A stretch of DNA of 60,000 bases from Cryptomeria japonica. Its lineage: Eukaryota; Streptophyta; Pinopsida; Cupressales; Cupressaceae. Shown here piece after piece: positions 19,446 to 32,211 of the stretch; the first letter of the stretch is position 1; the number at the start of each line of letters is the position of its first letter. The position numbers were made by a program, and so were the translations under genes. The stretch lies in contig NC_081407.1 in NCBI RefSeq assembly GCF_030272615.1, positions 152,107,048-152,167,047 of the forward strand. The letters run 5' to 3'. The notes beneath the pieces are model-generated. The model was not told where the DNA came from. It saw only the letters and a list, made by a program, of their open reading frames with translations, and ran no database searches.

Positions 19446-20370
19446 GTGATGATATTTTTAAATAAATTAAATGAATATTTGGAATTCATAAAAACTTTGG
19501 TACATGTTTCAAATGAAACCCTAGCTAATCTTAGAGATGATATTGAAATGAATCATACCTCTCCTAGGATATCTTTTGTTCATGAGCAAAGAATAAATAA
19601 TCCTATCAATGATCACTCCAATAGAGATGCAACGTTAAAGAGTAACCTCTTCTCACAAATATACTTTGGTGCAGGAAGGTCAAAATAGATATTTTAATCT
19701 TAGTACATCTATACCTCTATTTCCTCCTTATTCCCCTAGAGATTATCTTAATCATCAACATATTTTGAGGTAAGATGATGGTACAGATTTTATTCATAAC
19801 CTATCTCCTAACATAACATTGAGTACAGATGAAGCTTTAGATGATGAGAATATTTCTTCCCCACCTAACAAAGTGGATAGGAATAGTAGTGATAGGAATG
19901 AGAATATTTCTAAAAAGGATATTCTTTCTTCATCTATTTATCCCTTTGCCCCTTCAACATGTCCTTGTACAAAAAATTACAAAGAAATCCATAATGAATT
20001 TCCTTCTCCTTCACAACTAAAAACATTTTATGAGGTTGTCTATAATATGATTTCTAAAAAAGGCTATAGTGGACAAGGTCTTGGAAAATTAAAATAATGA
20101 ATCAAGGTCCCTATAGATCCTCCCTCACAATGCACTAGAGAAGGAGTAGGATATCCTCTCTCATTACCTCAAACATATATGTGTGATCTCCTTAAAGCTT
20201 AGTTAATGTCCCATTATTTTGTGAAGAAAAGAAGAATCCAAAAACCTAGCCATGACAACAATCCATTTTGCACATATCACCAAATCCATGGCCATCTTAC
20301 AAATTATTATCAATGAAATTTAGAAACATTGATAATGGTACTATTAAAATGATGGATGAATAGAATTTCC
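19446..20370 (+). pseudogene. Retroelement relic with G-patch-like and zinc-knuckle-like segments
   Basis: Broken frames. A piece from about 19819 ends FYEVVYNMISKKGYSGQGLG, which resembles a G-patch core. After a stop the same frame gives PIDPPSQCTREGVGYPL and then, near 20250, NPFCTYHQIHGHLTNYYQ, close to the modified knuckle of plant gypsy gags (YCEFHKSKGHKTGNCH in the intact element). It has several stops, and no reverse transcriptase is visible next to it. Most likely a remnant of another gypsy-type element; lineage not determined. Confidence 0.5.
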
Positions 20371-21111
20371 TTCACCTATTATGTTGCTTCTCACTATATG
20401 ACACTAGTAGATTGTCTTTTTGGGATTTTTGTCATTTGTGGTGGTACAATTGTGCAATCATACTTGGTTAGTAGCATAATAGTATCTTATTTTTGTCCCT
20501 ATTATGAGGGGGGCAAGAATAATGTTTCAATCATCTTCTCTCTTTTTCAAGGATTTCCTTTTCCTTTGTTGAGTTGCATCTTTCATAACTTGATGTCATT
20601 TCTTGCATAGAATTATCCTCCATGTGAGTACATGTGTGTCCCTTGATTTGATCTATTGCTTGGTTGCAACGGTTTATCTTTTATGACTAATTTCTCCTTA
20701 GTGATTGTGTGTAAACCTTCACTAAGAATCCACTTTTTTATACCAATGTGGAAGGTCTGCATTCTTAGTTTCCTCTCTCTGTCAAATATTTCATCTTTAT
20801 TAAAAATATCCTCTATGTTTGGGGTTAGAAATCTTTAGGCAAATATGTCTTCCTCCTTTCACTATGCATCATTCAAAAGGATCCCTTTACACTTGTTGCA
20901 AGACATTTGTTTTACAACTATCTTCTCCTTTCTTTAGAAGAGTTATGCCTCTTTAGCTTTGAGTGTTGCACATTGTTGCTTAAATGATATCTCCTTGGTG
21001 TTAGGGGTGTGTATCCATGTCTTGTATTTTTACCTTAAGATGTCAATATAGTAATTTGTTGACATCTCAAGGGGGGCATATATACGACCTCCTTATTGCT
21101 TATGTACAATT
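20371..21111. other. Unassigned interval
   Basis: Only short frames with stops. A GGGGGGCATATA word at 21072 recalls the GAGGGGGCATATCATTCCC block before the Tat polypurine tract (16032), so this may be the tail of the relic to its left. Confidence 0.3.
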
Positions 21112-21385
21112 CATGTTGCAAATTTCCTTGCATATAATGCTTTGCTTGGTTATCCTATTCAATTCATGTTGTGGATTTCCTTGCACACAATTCTTTGCTT
21201 GGTTATCCTTTATCAAATTATGTTGTGGATTTCCTTGCATATAATGCTTTCCTTGCTTATCCTTCTTTAATTTATATTGTGGATTTCATTGAATACAATG
21301 CTTTGCTTGGTTATCCTTTTTCAATTTCTGTTATGGATTTCCTTAGATACAATGCTTTGTTCAATTATCCTTATTGTGGTGTCCT
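21112..21385 (+). repeat. 54-bp tandem repeat, about five copies
   Basis: Units start at GATTTCCTTG-like words at 21121, 21174, 21228, 21282 and 21336. The first unit is 53 bp, the rest 54 bp. In one frame the last four units encode an 18-residue repeat (VDFLAYNALLGYPFSIYV-like). The copies differ by point changes, so the array is old. Confidence 0.85.
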
Positions 21386-21634
21386 AGTAGCACCTTTATA
21401 ATTTCTTTCATTGTGATAAGAAAGCTTCACTTGGCAAAATATTTCATTACTTTGCACAAATCAACCGCCTTGTAATAAGAAAACTTTGCTTGGCACCCTT
21501 TTGTAGGATGAATTGACTAGCATAACACAACTTGCTAGACTATTTGAACTCTTCCTTTCTCTTTCCATATGGATCACACAACATAAAGCAACTTGTGCTA
21601 CGAGAATCCATGCTTCCATGGATCACCTAACATA

Positions 21635-21914
21635 ACATAGCTTGCTAGCCTGCATAATCCCTGTTTCCTTTCTCCTTTCCCCATGAACCCATAGCAATAC
21701 ATATCTTGCCAGTCTTTGGATCATAGTTCATCAATCGATGCTTGCTCTTTCTCTTTTCATCTTGTTATCACCTAGCATAACACAACTTTCTAGCAAGCAT
21801 AATCCATGTTTCCTTTCTCCTTTCCCCATGAACCCATAACAATACATATCTTGCCATTCTTTGGATCGTAGTTCATCAATCGATGTTTGCTATTTCTCTT
21901 TTCATCTTGTTAAC
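21635..21914. repeat. 145-bp tandem duplication
   Basis: TTTCCTTTCTCCTTTCCCC and the following text through CATCAATCGATG occur twice with a period of 145 bp (for example 21663 and 21808). Preceded by shorter related words (CATAACACAACTTGCTAG) from 21525. Confidence 0.8.
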
Positions 21915-24047
21915 ACTTATATTTGCACCTTGCTGAGTAAACTCAACAATCTAGTGATACATGGGAACATCCTCAGGTTGTGGGTAGCTTGCAGTGAGAA
22001 TGAACCTCCAGAGAAGGCTGACTTCCTCTTGATACTTCATCTAATTAACCTTTTCAGAGGAAAGGGTAAGAATGATTGCATGAAACTAAAACTCTAAACC
22101 TAAGGTGATGCACCAAATGACGATTTCAGACTTACATGACTGACTTACACATAATAAAACCAGTAACATAAACATTTTCTTGCACAACTTAGTGATTCAT
22201 AATCTTTGTATCAACAATTTATAAGAAGGCTAAATAATCACAACCCTAATAGGAGAAAGACTCATTCTCACAATTTTAGACTGATTTTATAACTGGCACA
22301 ATTCATAACTTGCAAATATGTATGTATTAGATTCTATAAAGCTATCAATATGAGATACAACTACCAAGAGACATCACATGAAACTGTATCAACACGAAGA
22401 ATAAAATACCAGTAAAATGAGAAGGCATAAACTACTTATTACTGATAAAAAGGTGTTACAATGTTGTATTAATCTCTAAAACTGAGTTACAAACTCTTCG
22501 CTTCTACAAAAAGAACTGTATAAATTACAAGTTGCAAGAAGTAAACTAGCAAGAACTAACTTCAAAAATGAAGTTTAAACATACTTATGTTCTTTCCAAG
22601 TAGTTACAAGATAATAGGAATCCCAACCTCCTTGGTCGAATGCAACTAAAAACCCTACTTTTTAGGTCCCTAAATGACACTAAAAAGCCTCAAAAATCGA
22701 GAAATGGTCAAACCATGACCATACATGCCATAATAACACCTCAAATCATGCCTAGATATACTCTAAGAGTCCTAAAATGACAAATAACTCTCCTAGATTC
22801 TTTCTCAATGTTCCCCAACTTCTCTAAACTCCTCCCCTTTTCATAGCACATGAGTCCTATAAACATGGCACTTGTCATAAATTTTATTCTTATCCCCCTT
22901 TATGACTTGGCACTTGAAAACATATGTTGCTATTTGCTCTATAAACAATATTCATTAAGTGATTTATATTTCACCACTTAATAAACATTCATTACATTAA
23001 TAATATTTATTAAGTGATCCATTATAAACCACTTAATGAATATTATTAATTACATTGATAATATTATGCAAAGTAAAACAATGTTTTACCCTGGAAGAAG
23101 TTTCAAAAAGAAAAAGAAAAAAAAATGCCTAAGTGTTATTGGCATATTAGGGTAACAAACCCTAAAGCACACATTCTATCCTCTTTGGCATTTGATGCCT
23201 TTCATTTGCATGTGCTAAGCACCACCATGATTTTTGCATTCAAGGGTTTGAAAGGAAGAAACCGAAAGGGTTTCTGAAAACAATTTGCAAATTGAACACT
23301 CCTTTGACTGGCCGCTTCAGGTGAGTTTATTGTTCTCATCTTGTCAGTATGAGAGGCTTCTATGACTATCTTATTTTATTCACGTGACACATTCTTTGAT
23401 GAGGGTCTTGTTGAAGTTTTGATCTTGATGGTTGTTCTTAATTGAATGCTTTATAACTGTGTTGCTTTTTAATAATGGATAACAATGCCACTTATATGAA
23501 GACCCTTGATGGTTGCTATGAAAACTGGGTTTGCACTTTGGGTAGATGTCATTTTTTCTTTGCTCTTTGTGGCTGCTATGGATGTTGTCTTTTATGCTAT
23601 TCCATTAGTGACCACTCTGTTAAAATGATGATCATGAGGATTTCCTTTGTTCTTCATGAAGTCACTGACTCGGTCTTGACAGTAGAACTGCCCTTTGTAT
23701 TATTGAGGCCTTGGACTATCATGAGATTGCTCTATCCTTTTGAAAGAGTACAACATGGAATCATACCTCTATTCATTTTGATTTATGTGGTTCTTTGAGA
23801 TTTTATTCTCTTATATATCTTTTCTAAGGTCTAAAATGACCTTTTAGAGACTCATACCCTACACGATCTTATTGCCTTTTTACTATCACAAAACTTGCTT
23901 TTTGCTTCCATTAGAGATCTCTATGTTGTAGCTGACCAATGAGACATTTTCAAGGATCTCATTGTGACATGACTACCTTATTGCTTGGGCTCTGTTTTAC
24001 CATTCCCTTTGACTATCATATATTAGGTAGATTTGAAGAGCAAGGGT
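21915..24047. other. Unassigned interval
   Basis: No domain recognised. 22950-23060 is AT-rich with inverted AAGTGATTTATA / CACTTAATGAATATT words. Frames such as that at 23475-23798 have no recognisable motif and no family resemblance that I can see. Confidence 0.35.
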
Positions 24048-24052
24048 GCCCA

Positions 24053-25391
24053 TGTTGGCAACAACAATGCAGGAAAACTGAGAGGGGGGGGGGTGAATCA
24101 ATTTTTACCAAACCTAACCAAATTAACCTTAACTTCAAATATGATCAAGAACAGCAAGTTCAAAGATAGACACCACACCAACAACACACATAACATATGG
24201 ATTTTTGACATGGAAAACTCGGTCAAGGGAAAAACCACAGTGGGAACATACCCACAATATGATGATACTCTGTAGTAGTATGTGTAAATATTACAATGGG
24301 GAATGCACATGCATTCAGGCACAATGCCTAGAGCTCACTTGTAAAAAGCAATAAAAGGGATACAACCCTAGGAAGACTCATTGTCTTACAAAGATCAGAC
24401 GACAATCTGGATTACATGAATTGAAAGAATAACATCTCCAAATGCCTGATAACATTTCCGATTAAGCACACATACTCAAACTCTTCTCTTCACACTTTTG
24501 TACACTCTTTCACACTTCTTCGCTTTTCTCCTCTGCTACTGAAAGATTAAAAAAGTATTCATATATGCAGATCACATCTCTCAAATGAATATTACATGTA
24601 TTAATACAAATCATCGACCTTAACTTCAAGGTCGGCTCAACACATAAAACCTAATTATAAAATTACATCACACGATACATAAATCAATATGCGGACTAAT
24701 ACAATTTTGGCAAGGACATAGCATGGACCCAAATAAAATTCTCAAACACTCAAGACCACCAAGTATCTCATCAAGATCATCCACAACACGCAAGAACTAT
24801 CAGGTCGGCTAGAAAGTCGTATAACATGAAGTATACCACCGAACGAATAAAATCTTCAATAACGCACACCATGATCAACGTGGACCACCAAAATGCATAG
24901 AACACAATCAGAGAACATGAACAAGAAATGTGAATTCCTCCGCAACAACTCGGATAACTAGAATCATCATCATTTCATCACCGAAGCTCAAGAACACCAA
25001 CAACAAACTAGAAGATACGCTTGTGAAGTTCCAAATCATGAACCACCCAAACTGAGGACACACATGAACGTCCCAAAAACTCTCCAAAATCCACACAACA
25101 TAAAGAATCAATTCTGGAGCAATACAAACCAAAAATCACAACTCTGCCATACATAACCAACAGAAAAACCAATCACCACACCAAATCACATAACTCGATC
25201 AAATCACCTTCTGGAACACTGAAACTCATACTGAATCGACTAGAGATAAGTATCTCAAAATCCATTAATTTGCATCAACATATCTATAGTAAATCACCAA
25301 CTCAACTCTTTGCAACACTGAAACACAAGAAACACATGAATATGTTGACATCAATGACAACAACACATTCTAACAACTCTAATATCCAACA
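24053..25391 (-). mobile_element. Solo copia-type LTR
   Basis: 1,339 bp with TGTTGG...CCAACA ends (minus orientation) and a near-perfect duplication GCCCA / ACCCA (24048-24052, 25392-25396). On the minus strand its start resembles the copia LTR at 33034: TGTTGG and then TTGTCATTGATGTCAACA. Near its end it has the same blocks: a TGGTTTTTCCC segment, then GATTCACCCCCCCCC. No primer site follows it and no internal region adjoins, so it is read as a solo LTR left by recombination. Confidence 0.72.
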
Positions 25392-25396
25392 ACCCA

Positions 25397-26349
25397 TGCT
25401 TTATAGCAATCATAAATGATTGTTTTGTTGAAATAAATTTGATATGACATCTCTCATAAAAACTCATCACATTAAAACTCGGCTTATTACTTTGCTCTAC
25501 CCTTGGTTACGGCTTTCTCATGTTGTCTCAGAAAAGTGTTAGACTTACGATCGCAAAATGGACTGTATCTTTGTTATTCTTTTTCATTGTACTCTTCTTT
25601 GTGGAAAGCGTACCTTTGTTGATCTCCTCATTGGGAGTTTTTCCCTTGAACTGCTTCATCTATCTTCTACCTGTGTTTGATTGTGATCATACACCATTGA
25701 CACTTTGAGGGTCTTTGTGACAGGTTTTTCTCTTTATGACTATCTCAATCTACTTGGACTGTCTTTGATTGTTTGAGCCATTAAGATAGTCATTAGTCTT
25801 TTGTGTTTTATTTTGTGACAAAGGACTGTCATTCATAAGATGATTATACTTTATATTTCTTTGACCCAGTATGACTATCACTTCATGACATTGCCCTGAC
25901 AATGATTTGTATTGTACAATGCTTTCAATGTCTAATATCTCCCTTTATCACTGTGACAGGGTCCTTGCATGTTTATCCCTTGAATGAAGCTTGTTCTTTT
26001 TTTGAGAATCCCTGTTTAATAGGCTTGCAACTGTCATTGGATTGGACTTAATGACTATCAAACTAGACACTATTATCTATGACTTTTGCTTGGTATGTTT
26101 CAACTATTGGTCTTTTCTCTATTCTAATCAATCGCCAATCATTGTCTTTTGATTTGCCTTTCACAACCTTGATGAAGATATCGCTCCAAGGCTTTTCACC
26201 TCTATATTTCTTAACAATGACTTTATATCTGGTTCTTATGGGGCTTCCACTATATGAAATTCATCATCTCATGACTATATTTATGCCTTCATTTACATCT
26301 ATAGCAGGTGATGCAAGATAAAAAGGACACAAGAGAACCCAAGTTCAAA
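25397..26349. other. Unassigned interval
   Basis: No gene seen. The text repeats words such as TGACTATC irregularly, as does the stretch left of the solo LTR (23350-24020), so the two probably formed one sequence before the insertion. Confidence 0.35.
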
Positions 26350-27767
26350 TGTTAGTATGTTAGTGGTAATAAAAAATGAAATACAAATGAACCTATGATC
26401 CTTAACATGCATATCAAGACAGATATAAAATAGACAATAAGAAGCATGCAAAAATGTAAAAGGGAAAGAAAACTCCCCAAGATGCTCCTCACAATGCTCA
26501 TAGTTGCTCCTCCCCTATTCCTCTCCTCTCCAAGTTCCACATGAGTGTAGCCCTCAGCTTTTTGCACTATTCATGGATGTCTTATGAAGATTCAAGATTA
26601 TGAAAATAAGAACAAAATGTCTATGCAAGTGTAAACAAGCTACTATGAGAAATCACCTAATTAATCTATGTTAATTTTAGCAAAGTAACAAAGAAAATGC
26701 TCCTAAATGTTCTCTCAAAATAACTATAAGTTTGATGCATAAATATTTATGGATCTTTTTGAAGAAGGAATGAGCTCTATTTATAAGAAAAATGGAGAAA
26801 TGGATGGTTGAGATTGAGTAATCTCAACAAGGGCCAGGATTGATGGGTTTGTGATCCATGTGATGGCTTTCAACCCAATCCCATGATGACAAATGTCAAC
26901 ATGAGATGGCTTGAGAGAAGAGGGAAGAAGCAAATAATGCTTGAGAGGGCATGAAGATTACCTTGGGAGGGTTTGGTTAGGCTTGAGTTAGTGAATAAAG
27001 CTTTTATCCAATGAATAATGCCTTTATCCAATGGATAAACTCTTGTGCAAGAGTTAATGGAGATAACCATGGTCAAAGCAATAAATGCTTGAAGAGACCC
27101 ATGAGTTAAATGAGGGTTGAGTTAGAGGGAAAGTCTTTAACCATGTGGGTGAGTTGAATTTAACCATTAATAGTTATGTAAGAGACATAAATGGTTATGT
27201 AAGAACCATAAATGGTTTAGAAGACTTTGGGGGTTAACTTGTTGGAGAATAAAAGCCTTTAATGCTTTTCAAAGACTTTGGAGGCTTTGAGAAGTGACTT
27301 CTCTTTGCTTAGGAATGTGACAATAATTAGGGGATAGGATTGAGCTAATTTGGAATGGATTAGAAGAATCTAGAAGGGGTTTAGGATGCAAGTGGGTTTT
27401 GTGGGTGAGAGAAAATAGGATTTTAATTAAAATAAAATTCATTTATTTCAACTAAAATTGTGCAACTTGCATTTGTAGGAGAATGCAAGTGGGGGAGAGT
27501 TTAGAGATTTAAATAAATATTTATTTATTTATTTAAATGAGGAAAGGGGTTAAATTAAACAAATATGCTTTATTCATTTAATTAATTGTTAGAGTGTGGT
27601 TTAATGAATTAATTTAAATAAATTAAATAATTTATTTAGTTAATAGAAGAAGAGGTTTGAGGAAGAATTAATTAAATATTAATTTAATTAACTATTGACT
27701 AATGGTTAAATAATCAAATAAATACTAAATATTTATTTAATTAAGTGGACATATTTATGTGTCTACA
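26350..27767 (-). repeat. 3' LTR of the older Tat-type element
   Basis: Starts TGTAGACACATAAATATGTC on the minus strand directly after the polypurine tract. Like the intact LTR it begins with AT-rich palindromes (ATTAATTTAATTAA, TTTATTTAAATAAA) and has a TATA-like TATAAATA (26779-26786). The inner end is placed at a CA before 26350 by analogy only, because no second LTR is available to compare. Confidence 0.65.
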
Positions 27768-29945
27768 TTTGCCCCTCTTTGAGACAGTGTGGTTTATCGC
27801 GTCGTTTCAAAGAAAGAAAAATATGTATGAGAAATATGCTCCATAAATGTTAATTTAGTGGGTGGTATGCCTCCTCGAGAGATGGGCCAAATTTTTTTGA
27901 AAAATCAGGCGATCTCTTGAAAAAGAGAAAGAAGTTGGGGGGAGGTAGAATTGTAGAATGGTGAAATAATGGTGAAAGAATGGGAGAAAATGGAGTGAAT
28001 ACGAAGAAACAACAAGCTAGTGAGTACCCTTAGGTCAGGAAAGAGATACAGTGCAAATGCGGTTTTGTGGTTTTGATTGATGCTATATAATTGATCAAAA
28101 TTGGTTGGACAATCTAGTGCAATCGGTTGAATTGCCCCGGTTGAGTCAAAGCGTGATAGTTGATGTCAGTTGTTCGCTTGGACAAGATAATGTCTAAGTA
28201 AGTGAATCAAAGTGACATGTTGTGACTTAGACAATTGATGTAATTGCCCGATGAAGTCAAGGTATCTGAAGAAAAGTACTCGTTGAGACTTAGACAATTG
28301 ATGTAATTGTTTGTGTTGATTGTGTTTGATTGGTTGATCAATTGATAGTGTTTGCATTGTAGGTTATTTGTGGTGAATCATAGCATCCCCGTTGAGACTA
28401 GGTCATTGTGATAAATGCCTGTTTTAGTCTAGGTTTTCCATAATTGATTACCTGTTGAGACCCGAAGATACTTGATCGAAAAAGTATTTGTTGATATTCT
28501 AGGTGTGCGTGAGTCGATGTACCTGTGTAGACAGAGTAACTAGCTTGATTGGCTTGATAGGAAATGATGAAGGGATTATTATGATGACCTAGATGGGAAG
28601 GGTTAAGGGGGGATTCAATGTTAGATATAAGGTATGGAGGACCTAGGAATCATTCCTATGGGAGAGGAACAAAATAGAGTATCCATTGTCATGATTATGT
28701 GTGAATGATATGCAACTATATGGATTTATGGATGGATGGAATGCAACGGAATGAACTATATAAAAATGAGATGAAATGACGATCCATGTATTATTCACAG
28801 TGCTTTATTTTCATCATCGAGCATGGTAGTATCGATCTTGGTTGAGGCAGCAGAAACCAAGGTTGAGCATTTCACTTGTAAGCAAACATCACAGATAAGG
28901 AAAGTTCCCCTCCATTCTGGTTCATGTACAAATGGTCGAGGTATACATTGTAGTCAGTAAGCCATAGTGATCCATGAATGTATTTTTGCATAAGATCATG
29001 TAGCTTAGTGAACTTCCCTCCTAGACACCATTAGTATATGCCCCAGAACTTCATTGGAACAATCCACAAACAACAAACAAAGAAAAAGATATCAGGAACC
29101 ATCCCGACTACTCTAATCACTTATGGATATCCTAGAGTAGCGTAGGAACCTGATATAAATAAACAAATAACAAATTGACCAAGTACTTATTAGCCAAACC
29201 GAATTTTCTTGTAAAAGAAAATGTTACCATGTCTGTTTGTGAGGAAGGATGCATCCTTGTGAAGACAGTTGTGTGCAAATGTTTTGATTGATTGGTTGAT
29301 TTGATAGGTGATCATCATTTGAGTAGCTCAAAATGTTGTTTTGTGTCTTTTGCGGTGTATGTACAAGAAATAATATAGGTTTGCCATGTTTTTGATTGAT
29401 TTTTTATGTTTTTGTCATGTTTTTGGATTTTTTGACTGTTGTTAATGTTTTTGGTATTATCTGTAGGACATTTTGCAAATGTTTTTAGATTTTTTTTTGA
29501 AGATTTTATGAATATTTTTGGGTATTATTAAAAGACATTTTTGAATGAGCAACTCAATGAATCACAAGCAATGGAAAATCCACTCCCATTGATAGGTTTT
29601 AAGAACATTGCCCTCAGTTAGATGTTGCTATGAAAGCGTGACACGAGACACATGAAGTAGTAACCCTTACTGTAGATCAATAACAAGCCATGGTATAAAT
29701 GATGGATGAATGGATATGATTGCAACAAGTCTGAAAGAAAATAGAGCCATAGCCTTTATGAATGATGCATGTTTGTCGGGTTCTTACCATCGTACTTACC
29801 CAAGGTGCCACTGAAGTGGTTTTCACCATTTGGATGAATGATTTTTCTTTACTATTTTCTTGATTTTTTGTATTTTTGTTCAAGACTATTTTCTAAATGT
29901 TTTTGGTATTTTCTTCTATTGGAGGAGCTTGATGCTCTACACAGC
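27768..29945 (-). other. 3' region of the older Tat-type element
   Basis: No gene. It has the polypurine tract at its left end and, at about 29790-29830, GGTGAAAACCACT and the ATGGCTTGTTATTGATCTAC block (29675-29694) shared with 11274-11650. A small repeat GACTTAGACAATTGATGTAATTG occurs twice near 28220-28310. At about 2.2 kb it is less than half as long as the matching region of the intact element (4.9 kb), because the PMD gene is absent. Confidence 0.7.
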
Positions 29946-31048
29946 TTATGTATGAAATCTTTTTAGATGCATGTTGTTGATCGGATCTACTAGTGGTTCT
30001 CCTTCTAAATTTGCTAACTAATATGCCCCAGACCTAAAGACGAAAGTGATGACATATGGACCCAACCAATTAGATTCAAACTTGCCCTGATGTTCTTTGT
30101 TTGGTTGATTGCGAGGATTCTCCCTAAGGACAAGATCTCCTACTTCAAATGTGCGACATTTTACCTGATGATTGTAGCTTTTGCTCATGCACTACTGATA
30201 GGCTTTTAGGTGGTTGTAGGTAGCTTGTCGCTTTTCATCAAGTAGTTTCAAGTCCTGAAGACATGAGACTCGGTATGCTTCATCATCTATTAGATTGTGC
30301 AAGGAGACTCGTAGAGATGGTATTTCAACCTCAATAGGCAAAATGGATTCTTCTCCATAGACTAATGAGTAGGGGGTTGCGCCTATAGGGGTTTGAATGC
30401 TAGTTTGATAGGCCCATAGTGTTGGATTCAATCGAATGTGCCAATCACGACCAACATCATTGACTATTTTTTTGAAGATTCTCAATATATTCTTGTTGGA
30501 TACTTCAACTTGACCATTTCCCTGTGGGTAATATGGAGTGGAAAAATGGTGTTGGATATGAAACTTCTCACAGAGTTCATGAACATCTTGATTTTTGAAA
30601 GGGAGCCCATTATCTGCGATGATGAACATGGGTACACCATACCGGTAGATGATGTAATTTAGTCCATGAATGAGGTGATCTGCTTGCCAGTGACTTGGGA
30701 AAGTGGAATGGCTTCAATCCAATTTGTGAAGTATTTTGTGGCGATAATGATAAATTTATGACTGTTGGATGAAGATGGATGGATTCTACCCACAAGGTCA
30801 AGTCCCCATTGACAAAAGGGTCATGGTGTTGTGATATGTTGCAATTCCTGTGCTAGGGCATGTATCAGATCTCCGTGAACTTGGCATTTCTTGCACTTTC
30901 TGACAAAGTAGTAGGAGTCTTTTTCCATGGAGGGCCAATAGTATCTGACTCGCATGATTTTCTTTGCTAGTGAAGGACCGTTTGATTGAGCCCCATAAAT
31001 TCCTTCATGTACCTCTTCCAAGCCTTTTGTTATCTCATCTTGTTCCAA
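29946..31048 (-). pseudogene. pol: Integrase of the older Tat-type element
   Basis: HHCC part: HEGIYGAQ ... RKCKKCQVHGDLIHA (first His region altered). Core: WGLDLVGRIHP, then a frame change near 30650, then IIADNGLPFKNQDVHELC and GQVEVSN, so D, D and E residues remain visible. C-terminal part EVGDLVLRENP, WLGPYVIT, ending MHLKRFHT-stop. Very similar to the intact element's integrase but with a frameshift and stops. Confidence 0.82.
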
Positions 31049-31135
31049 ACATGGAAGGAGAGTACCATCAAGACTTTGTCTGTATAGGGTTTCGACAATG
31101 ATGGTGTATCGAGTGGTTTGGAAGATAAAGGTTCT

Positions 31136-31650
31136 TCATTGGTTATTTGATTGGTTAGGGGGAAGTGTGTGATCACGTAGGTAAGTGAAAAACTCACCAT
31201 ACCATGAGGAGTCGGAACCGACAAGGTGACATATCATTTCAAATTCAGGGATATCATAAGCGGGGATCCAAAGTTGTTCTACCAATAACTCATAGCGTGT
31301 CGAATTTTGTGGAAGATCCAGGAGAGATGCAATTGTAGCCATTGTGTTGGCAGCTCGATTCTGATCTCTTGGTACTTGCTCAAATGTAATAGTTGTAAAT
31401 AATTCTTTGAAAATATCCACCATCCTTTTATATAGCATGAGCTTATCATCCTTTGTTTGGTATTCATCGGTGACTTGTCGGATGACTAGCTAGGAAACTC
31501 CATACACCTTTAGCTCTTTCAGATTCCATTGTATATCTAATCTGAGTCCTGTGATCAAGGCCTCATATTCTGCTATATTATTTGTGCAGGGGAAATTTAG
31601 TCTGTAGGACTTCGAGATGTTGTCACCTTGAGGTGTGATAAAAAGAATAC
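31136..31650 (-). pseudogene. pol: Second RNase H of the older Tat-type element
   Basis: Continues from FDGSYTRDGSG at 31651 into a damaged stretch, then the AEYEA and DRLVIRQ-like region with stops, then FEQVPRDQNRAANTMATIAS, where the last catalytic Asp appears changed (RAANTMA against RTADAMA). It is followed by the linker LPQNSTRYELLVEQL. The same two-RNase-H layout as the intact copy supports the Tat assignment. Confidence 0.72.
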
Positions 31651-32199
31651 CTACCCCGAGCCATCTCTAGTGTATGAGCCATCAAAAGATAACTTCCAGG
31701 GTTCTGTAGTTGTGATCATGAAAATTTCTTCATCCAAAAAGTTGGAAATAAGAGGATGGTTGCCTTTGAGTGGTGCATCAGCCAACTGATCTGCAATAAC
31801 TTGTCCCTTGATAGCTTTGTGGTCCACATACTCAATATCAAATTCACTCAAGATCATAACCCATTTGGACAAGTGGCCTGTCAATACTGCCTTGCTGAGT
31901 AGGTACTTGAGTGGATCTATTTTGGCAATAAGTTGTACCTTGTGTGTTAACATGTAGTGCCTCAATTTGGTGGCTGCCAAGATAACTGCTAGGCAAGCTC
32001 GCTCAATAGGTGTGTAATTGATTTCATAGCCTACCAGTGTTCGAGAGATGTAGTAGATAACGCATTCTTTTCCTTCCGCATTATGTTGTGCCAGTAGTAC
32101 TCCTAATGTCATGTTTGTAGCTGAAATGTATAGCAATAGAGGTCTTCTTGGATCTGGTGGAATCAACAATGGTGTATGCATTAGGTAGTCTTTAAGCAT
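31651..32199 (-). pseudogene. pol: RNase H of the older Tat-type element
   Basis: LLLYISATNMTLGVLLAQ, YYISRTLVGYEINYTPIERA and KWVMILSEFDIEYVDHKAIK match the intact copy. Here too the first catalytic Asp of a Ty3-type RNase H is replaced (YISAT), so the loss predates the split of the two elements. The frame then runs into the second RNase H (FDGSYTRDGSG). Confidence 0.8.
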
Positions 32200-32211
32200 T
32201 TGGAATGCTTG

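Noticed and set aside
24083-24096. Poly-G run as a sequencing artefact
   Set aside because: The same run in the same LTR position occurs in two other LTRs, so it is a feature of these elements, though exact lengths may be unreliable.
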